Positions 15,324 to 24,382 are shown, counted from the stretch's first letter. The stretch: DNA of 64,000 nucleotides from ZC4RG29 sp035304385 (GCA_035304385.1 DATGQD010000046.1:1-64000); one strand, 5' to 3'. Numbers and translations: made by a program. The notes: a model not told the origin generated them from the sequence alone.

Positions 15324-16580
15324 TCAGTTGTTGTTAAAGGGTACGCCGTTGATGGAAGGCTCCATTACAAGATAGCTCAGCCGTTCCGGCACAAATACCT
15401 CCTGCGCGAGTTCCTGCAGCTTTAACGCCGTAATGTCGTCGATCTTGTGGTAGATCTCCGAAAGCGTCGGCACCCTGCCGAAATCGAGGATACTCCGCCC
15501 CATCATTAGCATGAGACTCAGGTTACTTTCTTCGGCGAGTGCGAGCTGTCCTTTGATCTGTTCTTTGAGCGCAGCGAGCTGACGCTTTCCGAGCGGAACT
15601 TCCGCGACCCGTTTCAACTCGCGGTTTACGAGTCGAATGCATCGATCCAGTTGGGCCGGTTCGGTACCGAAGGTGATCGTAAATATCCCGGTATCGGAAT
15701 ACGGAACGTAGTGCGCTTCAATGGAATAGACGTAGCCATACTTCTCGCGCAACACCCGGTTAAGCCGGGAGTTTGTCCCCACACCGCCCACGAGTGTCGT
15801 CAGCACGTACAAGGGTATGCGGCTGGGATGGTGAAGGGAATACACCTCGCGACCGATGGCGCAGCGTGCCTGTTTAACGGGGCAACGCAAGCCGGATTCC
15901 CGGGGTCGGTACGACCTGAACCCCTGTCGCTTTGCGTTACCGACACGCGTCGGTATCCCTTCCAGGTATTTACGCGCCATGCGTTCCAACCTTTCGCGGG
16001 AAATATTTCCTACACAGGAGAACACGATCTTATGGGTGTTGATGTGTTGCGAAATAAAGTTGGTGAAGTCGCGCCTGCGAAACGACTGGACCGTCTCTTC
16101 GCGTCCGAGAATATTCATGCCGAGGGAGTGGCGATGAAATACCATACCCTCGAACTCTTCATGCAGGGTATCGTCAGGATCGTCGCGGTACATGGCCATC
16201 TCTTCCAGGATGACGCCGCGTTCCTTTTCAATTTCGTGTGCGGGAAAGACAGAGTGAAAGGTAATGTCACTGATAATGTCGATGGCGCGTTCGAAGAATG
16301 CCTGGCGAACCGAAGCATAGAACACCACCTTTTCTTTTTCCGTAAAGGCGTTTAGTTCGCCCCCGATGGAGTCCAGGCTGTTCAGGATGTGAAAGGCCTT
16401 TCGCCGGCGCGTACCTTTGAAGGCCATGTGTTCCCAGAAGTGCGCAATTCCCTGATTCTCCGGGGTTTCATCGCGGCTTCCGATTTCCAGAAACATGCCA
16501 CAATGCACAATTTCCGTGTCGGTTCGGCGATGGACTACCCGAATGCCGTTTGACAATGTAAAGACGCTACAATCCCTCAT
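15324..16580 (-). CDS. M16 family zinc metallopeptidase
   Basis: This 418-residue protein is similar to mitochondrial processing peptidase-beta and bacterial PqqL-like proteases. The inverted zinc motif HFWEH is at residues 47-51, in NQGIAHFWEHMAFKGT, and the distal Glu lies in EIEKERGVILEEM. The C-terminal inactive half has the usual LTTLVGGVGTNSRLNRVLRE and GYVYSIEAHY blocks. No signal peptide is seen, so a cytoplasmic location is likely. It is first in a probable operon with the O-methyltransferase and the LysM transglycosylase. A TAnnTTTG box ends only seven bases before the ATG, suggesting a very short or absent leader. Confidence 0.92.
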   Translation of the reverse strand: MRDCSVFTLSNGIRVVHRRTDTEIVHCGMFLEIGSRDETPENQGIAHFWEHMAFKGTRRRKAFHILNSLDSIGGELNAFTEKEKVVFYASVRQAFFERAIDIISDITFHSVFPAHEIEKERGVILEEMAMYRDDPDDTLHEEFEGMVFHRHSLGMNILGREETVQSFRRRDFTNFISQHINTHKIVFSCVGNISRERLERMARKYLEGIPTRVGNAKRQGFRSYRPRESGLRCPVKQARCAIGREVYSLHHPSRIPLYVLTTLVGGVGTNSRLNRVLREKYGYVYSIEAHYVPYSDTGIFTITFGTEPAQLDRCIRLVNRELKRVAEVPLGKRQLAALKEQIKGQLALAEESNLSLMLMMGRSILDFGRVPTLSEIYHKIDDITALKLQELAQEVFVPERLSYLVMEPSINGVPFNNN

Positions 16581-16587
16581 CGACGTT

Positions 16588-16595
16588 CAAATTTA
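16588..16595 (-). promoter_or_regulatory. Candidate TAnnTTTG promoter directly before the M16 gene
   Basis: TAAATTTG on the minus strand matches the -7 consensus exactly. Only seven bases separate it from the ATG at 16580, so the transcript would be nearly or fully leaderless. A small hairpin, TGCCCGT/ACGGGCA, lies farther upstream at 16633-16648. Confidence 0.45.
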
Positions 16596-16727
16596 TCAGG
16601 AATTCGCTCACTGTGCCAGCGGCGAACAGAAATGCCCGTAAACGGGCAAATAGTTGAATTTCAGGGTCGTTTTTGGCTAATATGGACAATAAAATAACGG
16701 CATTACAATTGCAAAAGTTTCCCTGCT

Positions 16728-16982
16728 ATGAACACACAAAAAGTACGTACCTGCTTCGTCATCGAGTTTACTGACGACCAGTACCAGCACGCCAGGCGCT
16801 ACGTTGAAGACATGAAACGGCACCCCAACCGCGTCTTCTGGCGGGGAAAAAGGGGCAAGTCCGATGACGAGCTCATCATAGAGCAAATCACCCACCGTAT
16901 CCTATCGGGATTTTATCACGATGACCCATGGAGTGCGGGCAGGTATATTATTAGAATGGAAAGCGGACTGTCTTCGCAGTAG
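16728..16982 (+). CDS. Small hypothetical protein
   Basis: This 84-residue, soluble and moderately basic protein (MNTQKVRTCFVIEFTDDQYQHARRYVEDMKR..., shown in part) has no signal peptide. I do not recognise a family. The pattern of a short strand (TCFVIEF), a long helix with alternating charges, and a second helix (DELIIEQITHRILSGFY) looks like a folded small domain rather than chance. It is divergent from the M16 gene and ends one base before the convergent LON-domain gene's stop. Confidence 0.6.
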   Translation: MNTQKVRTCFVIEFTDDQYQHARRYVEDMKRHPNRVFWRGKRGKSDDELIIEQITHRILSGFYHDDPWSAGRYIIRMESGLSSQ

Positions 16983-17567
16983 TCAATTCAAATGAAACAC
17001 ATCCTTGCTTTTCTGTTCCTGCTCGAGTAAGTGCGTCAGGAAGCGAATTCGGTTTATAAGAAATCGTTCACGAACGGATTCATCTGACATGAGGAAGGCA
17101 TAGCGGTCGGAGGTATCCATGTTCAATTCACACGCGACCTGGTACAAGGAAAAAGTGCTGACGTGTTTGCTGATCTTTCGCCGGCTGAGATACTCCACAA
17201 AGCAGGCATACAATTGCGGGCCGGGTATGACAGGGTCAACGTGCCACGGTCGCACCACCCCTCCGGGATAGAGATGTTGCCTGAATGTGCGTGCCATGAC
17301 TTCAAGAGAAAAAAGATCCAGGCACCGGACGATGACGTCTGATTCGCCCCCTGCGTATCGCTTAATGACGCTCTCCAGTTTTACGATTGACCCGACCTTG
17401 GCCGCGTTGTTATCATGATTGAAATAAATGCCAAAGCTTAAGTCGTGCGTCTCAACCTCCTCAAGCAATTGCTTGTAGCGGGGCTCAAAGATGTGAAGCG
17501 GCACCAGCTCTCCCGGCAACGGCAGCAGCGTAAGAGGAAATAGTGGGATCTGTATTGTGTCAGCCAT
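16983..17567 (-). CDS. LON substrate-binding (PUA-like) domain protein
   Basis: This 194-residue protein corresponds only to the N-terminal substrate-recognition domain of Lon protease: IPLFPLTLLPLPGELVPLHIFEPRYKQLLEEV at the start, split by the family's typical P-L-H-I-F-E-P-R-Y core. It lacks the AAA+ and Ser-Lys protease domains, so it is a stand-alone LON-N protein of the YcaP/COG2802 type, with a presumed accessory or regulatory role. It lies 42 bases downstream of apt on the same strand and may share its transcript. The stop abuts the stop of the small convergent gene. Confidence 0.87.
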   Translation of the reverse strand: MADTIQIPLFPLTLLPLPGELVPLHIFEPRYKQLLEEVETHDLSFGIYFNHDNNAAKVGSIVKLESVIKRYAGGESDVIVRCLDLFSLEVMARTFRQHLYPGGVVRPWHVDPVIPGPQLYACFVEYLSRRKISKHVSTFSLYQVACELNMDTSDRYAFLMSDESVRERFLINRIRFLTHLLEQEQKSKDVFHLN

Positions 17568-17609
17568 AAAGCCGTTCGGCCCGATCGGCAGGAAAAAGTT
17601 AATATCCCT

Positions 17610-18143
17610 TTAGTATTCCGCCAAATAAAATGGAGAAATTCCGAACTGTTCTTTGATCTTCGTCTTACCCGGCAAAAAGCCCAGGTTGATCAGGAATGAG
17701 AAACCCGCGATGCGTCCTTCAAGCCGCTTCACCAGCTCCCCTGTAGCGATCGCCGTCCCTCCCGTGGCCAGCAGGTCGTCGTGTATCAGCACGTGACAGC
17801 CTTTCTCAAAAGCGTCGACGTGAATTTCAATTGTCGCCTTTCCGTATTCCAGGGAATAGTCGTTGGATTCCGTTTTGAAGGGCAGCTTTCCGGATTTCCG
17901 TACAGGAATAAAGGGAACCTGTAAGGCGTTCGCGATGAGGGCGCCAAAAATAAACCCGCGCGCTTCGATGGCGGCCACCGCCTGAATATTGCGCGACTTC
18001 CAATGGCCTACCTGTGCGGCAAGCATGTCGTTCACCAGGCCGGGCGATCCCAACATAGGCGCTATGTCCTTGAATACCACACCGGGTTTGGGATAGTCGG
18101 GGATGTCCCGTATGGCTTCCTTGATTCTTACTTCGAGATTCAT
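17610..18143 (-). CDS. apt: Adenine phosphoribosyltransferase
   Basis: This 177-residue enzyme salvages adenine by converting it with PRPP to AMP and pyrophosphate in the cytoplasm. The family start is clear (IRDIPDYPKPGVVFKDIAPML), as are AIEARGFIFGALIAN, FIPVRKSGKLPF and the PRPP-binding loop HVLIHDDLLATGGTA around residues 118-132. Length and motif order are standard. It is followed by the LON-domain gene. Upstream is a 264-base spacer with a run of short repeats. Confidence 0.97.
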   Translation of the reverse strand: MNLEVRIKEAIRDIPDYPKPGVVFKDIAPMLGSPGLVNDMLAAQVGHWKSRNIQAVAAIEARGFIFGALIANALQVPFIPVRKSGKLPFKTESNDYSLEYGKATIEIHVDAFEKGCHVLIHDDLLATGGTAIATGELVKRLEGRIAGFSFLINLGFLPGKTKIKEQFGISPFYLAEY

Positions 18144-18240
18144 TTGGCGAACGAACTGCCCCTGAACGACCTACGGCCCTGGCTCAGTGACCTCGCCAAT
18201 GATAACAAAAAAATTTAAGAATGCGGCGATTGGATTCCTG

Positions 18241-18341
18241 GGCCACATAGGGCAAAGGGCACATAAAGGGCATATAGGGACATAGGGATGTAAGAGAAAA
18301 TCCCCATGTGTACTCTGTGTTCTATGCGATCTATGTGCTGC
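18241..18341. repeat. Degenerate CATAGGG-type repeats with partial inverted symmetry
   Basis: The apt/barrel-protein spacer contains several variants of ACATAGGG (ACATAGGGC, GGCATATAGGG, ACATAGGGATG), followed by a complementary-looking stretch (CCCCATGTG, CTATGCG, CTATGTGCTG). It could fold into an imperfect hairpin and may end the barrel-protein transcript. Short frames across it look like by-products of the repeat. Confidence 0.5.
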
Positions 18342-18407
18342 AGAAATTGGACCCACGCCGTGCGTCCCTGCCGGGCCTTCCCCACTGAATAAGAACAGGG
18401 ATTACCG

Positions 18408-19454
18408 TTACTTACCGAACGACTCTACCTTGTAATTCAGGTTGGTGCCGAAAACCGGCAAACTGATTTTCAGGAGGGCGTAGAAGCCGCGGCCTTCGAT
18501 ACTGGGACGGTAGCCGATCTCGCCGCCATAGGCCCAGCTGAGTGTGCGGTTGAATTTGCCTTCGACACCGATACGGGCACCGAACTTGCGCACCTTAACA
18601 GGACTGACATCGTACACACGGGTGTCACCGCCGTTCGTGTACACGACGTCATCGATCTCCAGGGCAGGCGCCAGAAGGATGTCGCCATACACGGTTAGGA
18701 TCAGGTCGTCAATGCCTTCTTCAAACTTATCAAAATTGACGGCCACATTGCGTATCCAGGTAATGGAACCTCCCACATATCCACCGAGAGAGGAGATGTT
18801 GCTGAAAACGTCCAGGGTATGCTCACCGTTGACATCGCTATACGTCAACGGCAATCCATTGCCCTCGGCGTCTTTAAGGTCGTCGTTTGTGAGACCCTGC
18901 TTAGCCAGGGCCCGGTTAAGATCCACTGAACTGTCCCAGATAATTCCACCGATGCGTCCACCATATATCTTGCGAACTTTACAAGGTATTTCAGCATTCA
19001 GGGGTACGCGCGCCGCCCAGGTATTTCCTTTATAGCTCTTCTTGTAAAGGAACATCTTCGTCTTCGAACTTTGTTCGAAATCGCGGAAGTGGTAGGTAGC
19101 GCCAAGCTCGTAGTAGTTGAATACTTCTGCGCGGTTGTCTACGTCGCTGGTCTTCTCCGCCAGGTCGCGGGTGAAATCATAGAACTTGCGACTATAGGTC
19201 TTGCGGAACATCGCCTTGAAGTGTGCCTTGTCTTCGAGGTAGTATGTCGCTTCGAGTCCAAACCCGGCGTTGACATTGGTGGCGAACAGCTCACCATAGA
19301 AGGGTTGAAAGTGAACAAACAGCTTGTTTACCGAATAAGGTTCATCATAAATCTCCTCATAGGTAACGGCTGTCATGTCCCTCCTTTCGCCTTGCGCAAA
19401 GAGCATCCCGGTTCCAAGAAAAAAGGCGACCGGTATCAGCAGGTGATGATTCAT
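18408..19454 (-). CDS. Secreted, probably outer-membrane barrel protein of unknown family
   Basis: This 348-residue protein has a signal peptide (MNHHLLIPVAFFLGTGMLFAQ). The mature part is rich in Tyr, Phe and Gly with alternating patterns, for example NAGFGLEATYYLEDKAHFKA, YYELGATYHFRDF and IGYRPSIEGRGFYALLKISL, ending in strand-like NLNYKVESFGK. This resembles an outer-membrane beta-barrel, although the last residue is Lys rather than Phe. I cannot name the family. It stands alone between two convergent or spaced units, and no transport or receptor partner is adjacent. Confidence 0.72.
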   Translation of the reverse strand: MNHHLLIPVAFFLGTGMLFAQGERRDMTAVTYEEIYDEPYSVNKLFVHFQPFYGELFATNVNAGFGLEATYYLEDKAHFKAMFRKTYSRKFYDFTRDLAEKTSDVDNRAEVFNYYELGATYHFRDFEQSSKTKMFLYKKSYKGNTWAARVPLNAEIPCKVRKIYGGRIGGIIWDSSVDLNRALAKQGLTNDDLKDAEGNGLPLTYSDVNGEHTLDVFSNISSLGGYVGGSITWIRNVAVNFDKFEEGIDDLILTVYGDILLAPALEIDDVVYTNGGDTRVYDVSPVKVRKFGARIGVEGKFNRTLSWAYGGEIGYRPSIEGRGFYALLKISLPVFGTNLNYKVESFGK

Positions 19455-19636
19455 AGAGTTGAAAAAAAGTGGGTCACATTCCTGTTAGGTGGATCTGTGA
19501 ATCGCATCCAAAAAATACCAATTAGTAAAAATAGCAATATTCTTCAGAAAAATGCAGGACATAGAGGGCCATGTACAGAACCATGTAATACCTGAAGTGA
19601 AATCGAAGAAAACGGAAAGTTTTTATGTCCGCGCGC

Positions 19637-20932
19637 TCAGGAAATGGCTTCCCTGAGCGCCTTCCGATGGGCTTCTACGACATGGTCCACAATATCCAAC
19701 GTTACAGCAGAAGAGATAAACATAGCCTCAAACTGGGAGGGTGCAAGATATACTCCTTCGCGTAACATGGCGTGAAAATACCGTCCGAAACGGGCTGTGT
19801 CGGAAGTACGCGCCGTAGCCAGGTCAGTGACTTCCTGGTCTGTAAAGAAAAGTGTGAACATGGAGCCCACCGTGTTCACCGTTGCGGGCACACCCAACTC
19901 CTTCGCCACTGAACGCAAACCATCAACGAGTCGCGCCGTAGTCTCATTCAGTTGTTTGTAGATGGAGCCGTTGTGTTTGAGATACTTCAGCATGGCAATG
20001 CCCGCCGCCATGGCAAGGGGATTACCCGACAGCGTGCCGGCCTGGTATACAGGACCCGCAGGCGATACAAAGTCCATGATTTTTGCCTTTCCGCCATATG
20101 CACCTACCGGCAGGCCTCCGCCGATAATCTTTCCGAGTGTCGTAAGATCCGGTTCTACACCGTATAGTTCCTGTGCACCACCAGGGGCAAGCCGGAACCC
20201 GGTCATGACTTCATCAAAGATGAGGACTATCCCTTCCTTGTCGCACAGTGCACGGAGGTCTTGCAGATATTGAGGGTGCGGTGGAATACACCCCATGTTG
20301 CCGGCTACAGGCTCCAGGATTATTGCGGCAATTTCCTCCGGATACTTATTCACAAGCGCCTTAATGGCTTCAATGTCATTATACGGCGCGATGAGTGTAT
20401 CGGCGGCGGTGCCAGGGGTGACGCCCGGGCTATCGGGTGTACCAAAGGTTAACGCGCCGCTCCCTGCAGCAATTAAGAACGAGTCGCCGTGGCCATGATA
20501 GCACCCGTCCATCTTGATGAACCTGTTGCGACCTGTGTAGCCGCGCGCAAGCCGTACCGCCGACATCGTGGCTTCCGTGCCGGAATTAACCATGCGTACT
20601 TTCTCTACGGAAGGAACCATCGAACAGATCAACGCTCCCATCTCCACTTCGCGCGCGGTAGGACAACCAAAGGATGCAGACATCCGCACCGCTTCGATAA
20701 CGGCACCTTCCACTTCAGGGTTAGCGTGTCCGAGTATCATCGGCCCCCACGAGTTGATAAGGTCGACGTATCGGTTGCCGTCTTCGTCGTACAGGTAAGC
20801 GCCACTCGCGCTTCGAATAAACACGGGCGTGCCTCCTACGGCACGAAAAGCACGTACGGGTGAGTTGACACCGCCGGGAATGAATTGTTGGGCTTTTTCA
20901 AAAAGTGACTTGCTCGTCGATAGCTCCATCAT
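19637..20932 (-). CDS. hemL: Glutamate-1-semialdehyde 2,1-aminomutase
   Basis: This 431-residue PLP enzyme converts glutamate-1-semialdehyde to 5-aminolevulinate in the C5 route to tetrapyrroles. Recognisable blocks are FIPGGVNSPVRAFRAVGG near the start, MVNSGTEATMSAVRLARGYTG, CYHGHGDSFL, LIFDEVMTGFR and the PLP-lysine in TTLGKIIGGGLPVGA. Length is standard. Its ATG (20930-20932) overlaps the TAA stop of the upstream TPR/binding-protein gene by one base (TAATG), so translation is likely coupled. An alternative ATG is the second codon. Confidence 0.97.
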   Translation of the reverse strand: MMELSTSKSLFEKAQQFIPGGVNSPVRAFRAVGGTPVFIRSASGAYLYDEDGNRYVDLINSWGPMILGHANPEVEGAVIEAVRMSASFGCPTAREVEMGALICSMVPSVEKVRMVNSGTEATMSAVRLARGYTGRNRFIKMDGCYHGHGDSFLIAAGSGALTFGTPDSPGVTPGTAADTLIAPYNDIEAIKALVNKYPEEIAAIILEPVAGNMGCIPPHPQYLQDLRALCDKEGIVLIFDEVMTGFRLAPGGAQELYGVEPDLTTLGKIIGGGLPVGAYGGKAKIMDFVSPAGPVYQAGTLSGNPLAMAAGIAMLKYLKHNGSIYKQLNETTARLVDGLRSVAKELGVPATVNTVGSMFTLFFTDQEVTDLATARTSDTARFGRYFHAMLREGVYLAPSQFEAMFISSAVTLDIVDHVVEAHRKALREAIS

Positions 20933-22653
20933 TAAAGGGTTTCCACAACTGTGAGTTCGCCGTTGACAAACCGGACGAAAGGTACAACACGATTGTCGTG
21001 ACTGCCACTGTAATCGAATCCCTGCGTCAGATACCCGGGGATTCTTCCTTTGGAGAATGCCTCCTGAAAGTAGACACCATGTTTATGCAGCGCGTTGCCG
21101 AGGAATAACATGGTTTCATATCCCAACACCGCATACTCGGAAGGCGGCACACCGTTGCGTAGCAAATACTTTCTGGCAAATGCCTGGTAATGCGGAGTGC
21201 GTGTTGCTGCAAAGCCCGGAGCGGCAAACGCAACGTTAAGTTGCTCGAATTTTTCCAGGTCGAGGGCGGGTTGATCGAGCCAGGCGCGGGATCCGATTAC
21301 CAATACGCGGTCGCCGCGGGTCTCAACACTGCTTATTACTTTAGAGTATATCAGGGCATCGTCAGAAGCCACAAAGATGCAGGCGATGCTATCTTTTTCC
21401 AACGAGAACTGTGTGGGTTTCTTCCACTCGTCGAACTCGGTAGGTGTAGCGAGGATGTCGATGATCGCGGCCGATCCGTCGCGCGGAATGCGCTGTGATA
21501 AAACGACATTCAAGCCACGCTCGGCAGCCTGCGCAGTGAACGAGGCCGCCAGGATGGAATCGCGTCGTGATGTGCCGTAGAATATGATGCAGTTTTTGTT
21601 GCTGAGAAGTTGAGACGCGGCGAAGTCGGCCGACTTCACGCCTATCGTTTCGTATGCGGGCTGAATCATGTAACTGAATTCATTGGCCCCGATCATTTCA
21701 ATATTGTTAGTGAAAGGCTTGACGACGTTGATGCGGTTGGCATTGGAAAAGTCCTGGATCAGTTTGTTCTCGTCCGGAAAGAACGGCCCAATGATAAGGT
21801 CGGTGTTCACCAACTCCGGTGTCGCCAGCAGACGGTTGATGGTAGCGGGCTTGCGTTCGGTATCGTATGCCCGCAGGTCGATTTGGATACCCTGGTACGA
21901 CAAGGTGTCGAGCGCGAGTTTCATTCCTTCGTACAGGTCGAGAATGAGTTGGTTTCGTTTTCTGCCCGGTGTCGGATCCAGTGTATTCAGCATAAACGGA
22001 TACATCAGCGACACGGTGTAAACCGGCTTGTGATACGTCGGGGGCGCTTCATTAATGAACGCGCCGCGTTGCAGTCTGTGTTTTCTGACGAGTGCCTCGA
22101 ACTCCTCGCGGTCTGTGGGATTACTCATCCGGTTGGAAAGGAGTTTGGCCAGCGCGAAAGCGATGATCCGGTCGTTGGGATACTCCTCCAGCATCATCCT
22201 GAGCGTCTCAGGGTCGTCGATGCGGGCCAGATATTTTTTCTTGGATGCTTCAATACTCTTGAGGATAGAACGGTTTCGGATGCCTTTCCACGCGCTAAGG
22301 CCCTCAAAGTATTCGCCGTTGTCCATGTGGATAACGCCCTGCCAATAATTGACCTCCTCCGTTTTGTCCCAATTGGGGCTGACCTTACGAATTTGGCTGA
22401 GCATGTCCTGCGCTACAGAGAGGTAGCCCTGGCGGTACGCGGCAATGGCATAGTAGAATGAAGCGTACTGAGAATAGGGGTTGGCCGCATCATACGGGAT
22501 GACCGGCTTAAAGGCCTCCATGGCGAGGTTGTACTGGCCCTCCAGGAAAAGGTTCTTCCCGTTGGTAAACTGCTGCCTGAAATCAGTCTGGCCATTCGAT
22601 GCCAGCGACATCAAGAGCAGGGAGCAGGCTAATAGTGAGAATCGTAGCTTCAT
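20932..22653 (-). CDS. TPR protein fused to a periplasmic-binding-protein fold (LpoA-like architecture)
   Basis: This is a 573-residue exported protein with a signal peptide (MKLRFSLLACSLLLMSLASNGQ) but no C-terminal lipobox. Residues about 30-200 contain TPR-like repeats (GKNLFLEGQYNLAMEAFKPV, ASFYYAIAAYRQGYLSVAQDML). The rest is a type-I periplasmic-binding fold as in branched-chain amino-acid binding proteins (GMKLALDTLSYQGIQIDLRAYDTE, DLIIGPFFPDENKLI, INVVKPFTNN). E. coli LpoA, an activator of penicillin-binding protein 1A, has the same order of domains, so a cell-wall role is possible. No ABC transporter genes are adjacent. It follows guaA and overlaps hemL. Confidence 0.8.
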   Translation of the reverse strand: MKLRFSLLACSLLLMSLASNGQTDFRQQFTNGKNLFLEGQYNLAMEAFKPVIPYDAANPYSQYASFYYAIAAYRQGYLSVAQDMLSQIRKVSPNWDKTEEVNYWQGVIHMDNGEYFEGLSAWKGIRNRSILKSIEASKKKYLARIDDPETLRMMLEEYPNDRIIAFALAKLLSNRMSNPTDREEFEALVRKHRLQRGAFINEAPPTYHKPVYTVSLMYPFMLNTLDPTPGRKRNQLILDLYEGMKLALDTLSYQGIQIDLRAYDTERKPATINRLLATPELVNTDLIIGPFFPDENKLIQDFSNANRINVVKPFTNNIEMIGANEFSYMIQPAYETIGVKSADFAASQLLSNKNCIIFYGTSRRDSILAASFTAQAAERGLNVVLSQRIPRDGSAAIIDILATPTEFDEWKKPTQFSLEKDSIACIFVASDDALIYSKVISSVETRGDRVLVIGSRAWLDQPALDLEKFEQLNVAFAAPGFAATRTPHYQAFARKYLLRNGVPPSEYAVLGYETMLFLGNALHKHGVYFQEAFSKGRIPGYLTQGFDYSGSHDNRVVPFVRFVNGELTVVETL

Positions 22654-22744
22654 GCCGGAAGTATAGGGTTTAGCCCGATAAGACGAAAAGGAATTCCGAC
22701 CACTTTACCGTTTTGGACTACAAAAGTCGCAAAAGTTGTTCCAA

Positions 22745-24274
22745 TTACTCCCATTCAATCGTTGCCGGGGGCTTGGAACTGATATCGTACACCACGCGGT
22801 TCACGCCCTTCACTTCATTGATAATCGTGTTGGACACGTCGGCGAGAAACTCGTACGGCAGGTGTGCCCAGTCTGCGGTCATGCCGTCAAGGCTCGTCAC
22901 CGCGCGCAGGCTGACAACCCGTTCGTAGGTACGTTCGTCGCCCATGACACCCACCGACTGTATGGGAAGCAGGATCGCGCCCGCCTGCCAGACTTTGTCG
23001 TAAAGCCCGTTATTCTTCAACGCGGAAATGAATAAATGATCTACCTCCTGCAGAATGGCTACCTTCTCCGGCGTGATGTCGCCAAGGATGCGTATACCGA
23101 GTCCCGGTCCCGGGAACGGATGCCGCCCAAGAATACGCGCATCGATGCCCAATGTCTTCCCCACGATCCGTACTTCGTCTTTGAACAAAGCCTTAAGGGG
23201 TTCGACAACCTTCAATTTCATCGTTTCGGGCAGGCCTCCCACATTGTGGTGCGATTTAATCGTTGCCGAAGGCCCCTTGACAGACACCGACTCGATAACG
23301 TCAGGGTAGATCGTCCCCTGGCCCAGCCACTTTACATCCTGAATTTTGTGCGCCTCCACATCAAAGACGTCGATAAACGTCTTGCCGATGGCCTTTCGTT
23401 TGGCTTCTGGATCGGTAATGCCGCTCAGCGCATCGTAAAAGCGCTGCCGCGCATCAACGCCGGTGACGTTCAATCCCATGCCCTTGTACGATTCCAGCAC
23501 CTCGCTGAACTCGTTCTTGCGCAGCAGTCCATTGTCGACGAAAATACAGTGCAGGTTCGGTCCCACCGCATGATGGATCAACGTAGCCGCCACTGTGGAA
23601 TCCACCCCACCCGAGAGGGCCATGACCACTTTGTCGTTGCCCAGTGTCTCCTTTAACGTTTGCACCGTGCTCTCGACGAATTGGTCCGGGGTCCAGTCCT
23701 GCGCACATCCGCATATATGCACCACGAAATTGCGCAGCAGGTTTTTCCCTTCCGTAGTATGTGTTACTTCAGGATGAAACTGAATGCCATAGATATCTTC
23801 GTCGCGCACCCGGAACGCCGCGACACGTACAGTAGGAGTGCTGGCGATAATATTGAAATCTTCCGGAACGGAAACGATTGTATCGGCATGCGACATCCAG
23901 ACCTGGGTGTCCAGTGAGATTTCTTTGAGCAAATCCGAATGGTGATCGACCGTCGTAAGCCGTGCCCGCCCGTACTCACGGTGTTTTGCCGGCGTAACCT
24001 CGCCTCCCGCCTTTTTGGCGATCAACTGAGCACCGTAGCAAACACCCAGAATGGGGACTTTGCCGCGAAATGCATCCACGTCGAAATCCGGCGCACCCGC
24101 GTCAAGTACCGAGCAGGGGCTTCCGGAAAGGATTACACCTTTGATTTCCGGTGTTAGCCGAGGTACCTTGCTGTAGGGGTGAATCTCACAGTAGACATTG
24201 AGTTCCCTGATGCGGCGGGCTATGAGTTGAGTATATTGAGAACCAAAATCGAGGATTAGTATTTGCTCTGGCAT
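22745..24274 (-). CDS. guaA: GMP synthase (glutamine-hydrolysing)
   Basis: This 509-residue enzyme converts XMP, glutamine and ATP to GMP. The N-terminal class I amidotransferase has the Cys nucleophile in LGVCYGAQLIA and the His/Glu pair in YGIQFHPEVTHT. The ATP pyrophosphatase domain has the PP-loop ALSGGVDSTVAA around residue 225, and the C-terminal dimerisation domain ends with PPATIEWE, the expected GuaA terminus. The TPR/binding-protein gene and hemL follow on the same strand (91 bases and then a one-base overlap), so they may share its transcript. A TAnnTTTG box ends five bases before the ATG. Confidence 0.98.
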   Translation of the reverse strand: MPEQILILDFGSQYTQLIARRIRELNVYCEIHPYSKVPRLTPEIKGVILSGSPCSVLDAGAPDFDVDAFRGKVPILGVCYGAQLIAKKAGGEVTPAKHREYGRARLTTVDHHSDLLKEISLDTQVWMSHADTIVSVPEDFNIIASTPTVRVAAFRVRDEDIYGIQFHPEVTHTTEGKNLLRNFVVHICGCAQDWTPDQFVESTVQTLKETLGNDKVVMALSGGVDSTVAATLIHHAVGPNLHCIFVDNGLLRKNEFSEVLESYKGMGLNVTGVDARQRFYDALSGITDPEAKRKAIGKTFIDVFDVEAHKIQDVKWLGQGTIYPDVIESVSVKGPSATIKSHHNVGGLPETMKLKVVEPLKALFKDEVRIVGKTLGIDARILGRHPFPGPGLGIRILGDITPEKVAILQEVDHLFISALKNNGLYDKVWQAGAILLPIQSVGVMGDERTYERVVSLRAVTSLDGMTADWAHLPYEFLADVSNTIINEVKGVNRVVYDISSKPPATIEWE

Positions 24275-24279
24275 GCCTG

Positions 24280-24287
24280 CAAAGATA
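24280..24287 (-). promoter_or_regulatory. Candidate TAnnTTTG promoter directly before guaA
   Basis: TATCTTTG on the minus strand matches the consensus and leaves only five bases (CAGGC) before the ATG at 24274. This would give a leaderless or nearly leaderless transcript. No guanine riboswitch-like structure is present upstream. Confidence 0.45.
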
Positions 24288-24340
24288 ACAGTTGAGCCAT
24301 GCCTAGTGAAGGGCGCGCAAAAAAATTGTCCCTGAAGAAA

Positions 24341-24382
24341 CCCTGAAGGAGAATTTTTGATGCTTAAAAATTCCCTTCAGGG
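24341..24382 (-). terminator. Strong intrinsic-type terminator hairpin
   Basis: CCCTGAAGG (24341-24349) pairs with CCTTCAGGG (24374-24382), and GAATTTTT (24351-24358) with AAAAATTC (24366-24373): 17 bp with a single bulged A. It begins right after the stop of the barrel-protein gene on the minus strand. A T-rich stretch follows about 30 bases downstream. Confidence 0.72.

Noticed and set aside
18171..18356. 61-codon frame over the CATAGGG repeats
   Set aside because: Its Cys/Pro/His-rich product is the by-product of translating the repeat.
21610..22461. 283-codon plus-strand open frame opposite the TPR/binding-protein gene
   Set aside because: Antisense shadow of a well-formed exported protein; no start signal or motif.
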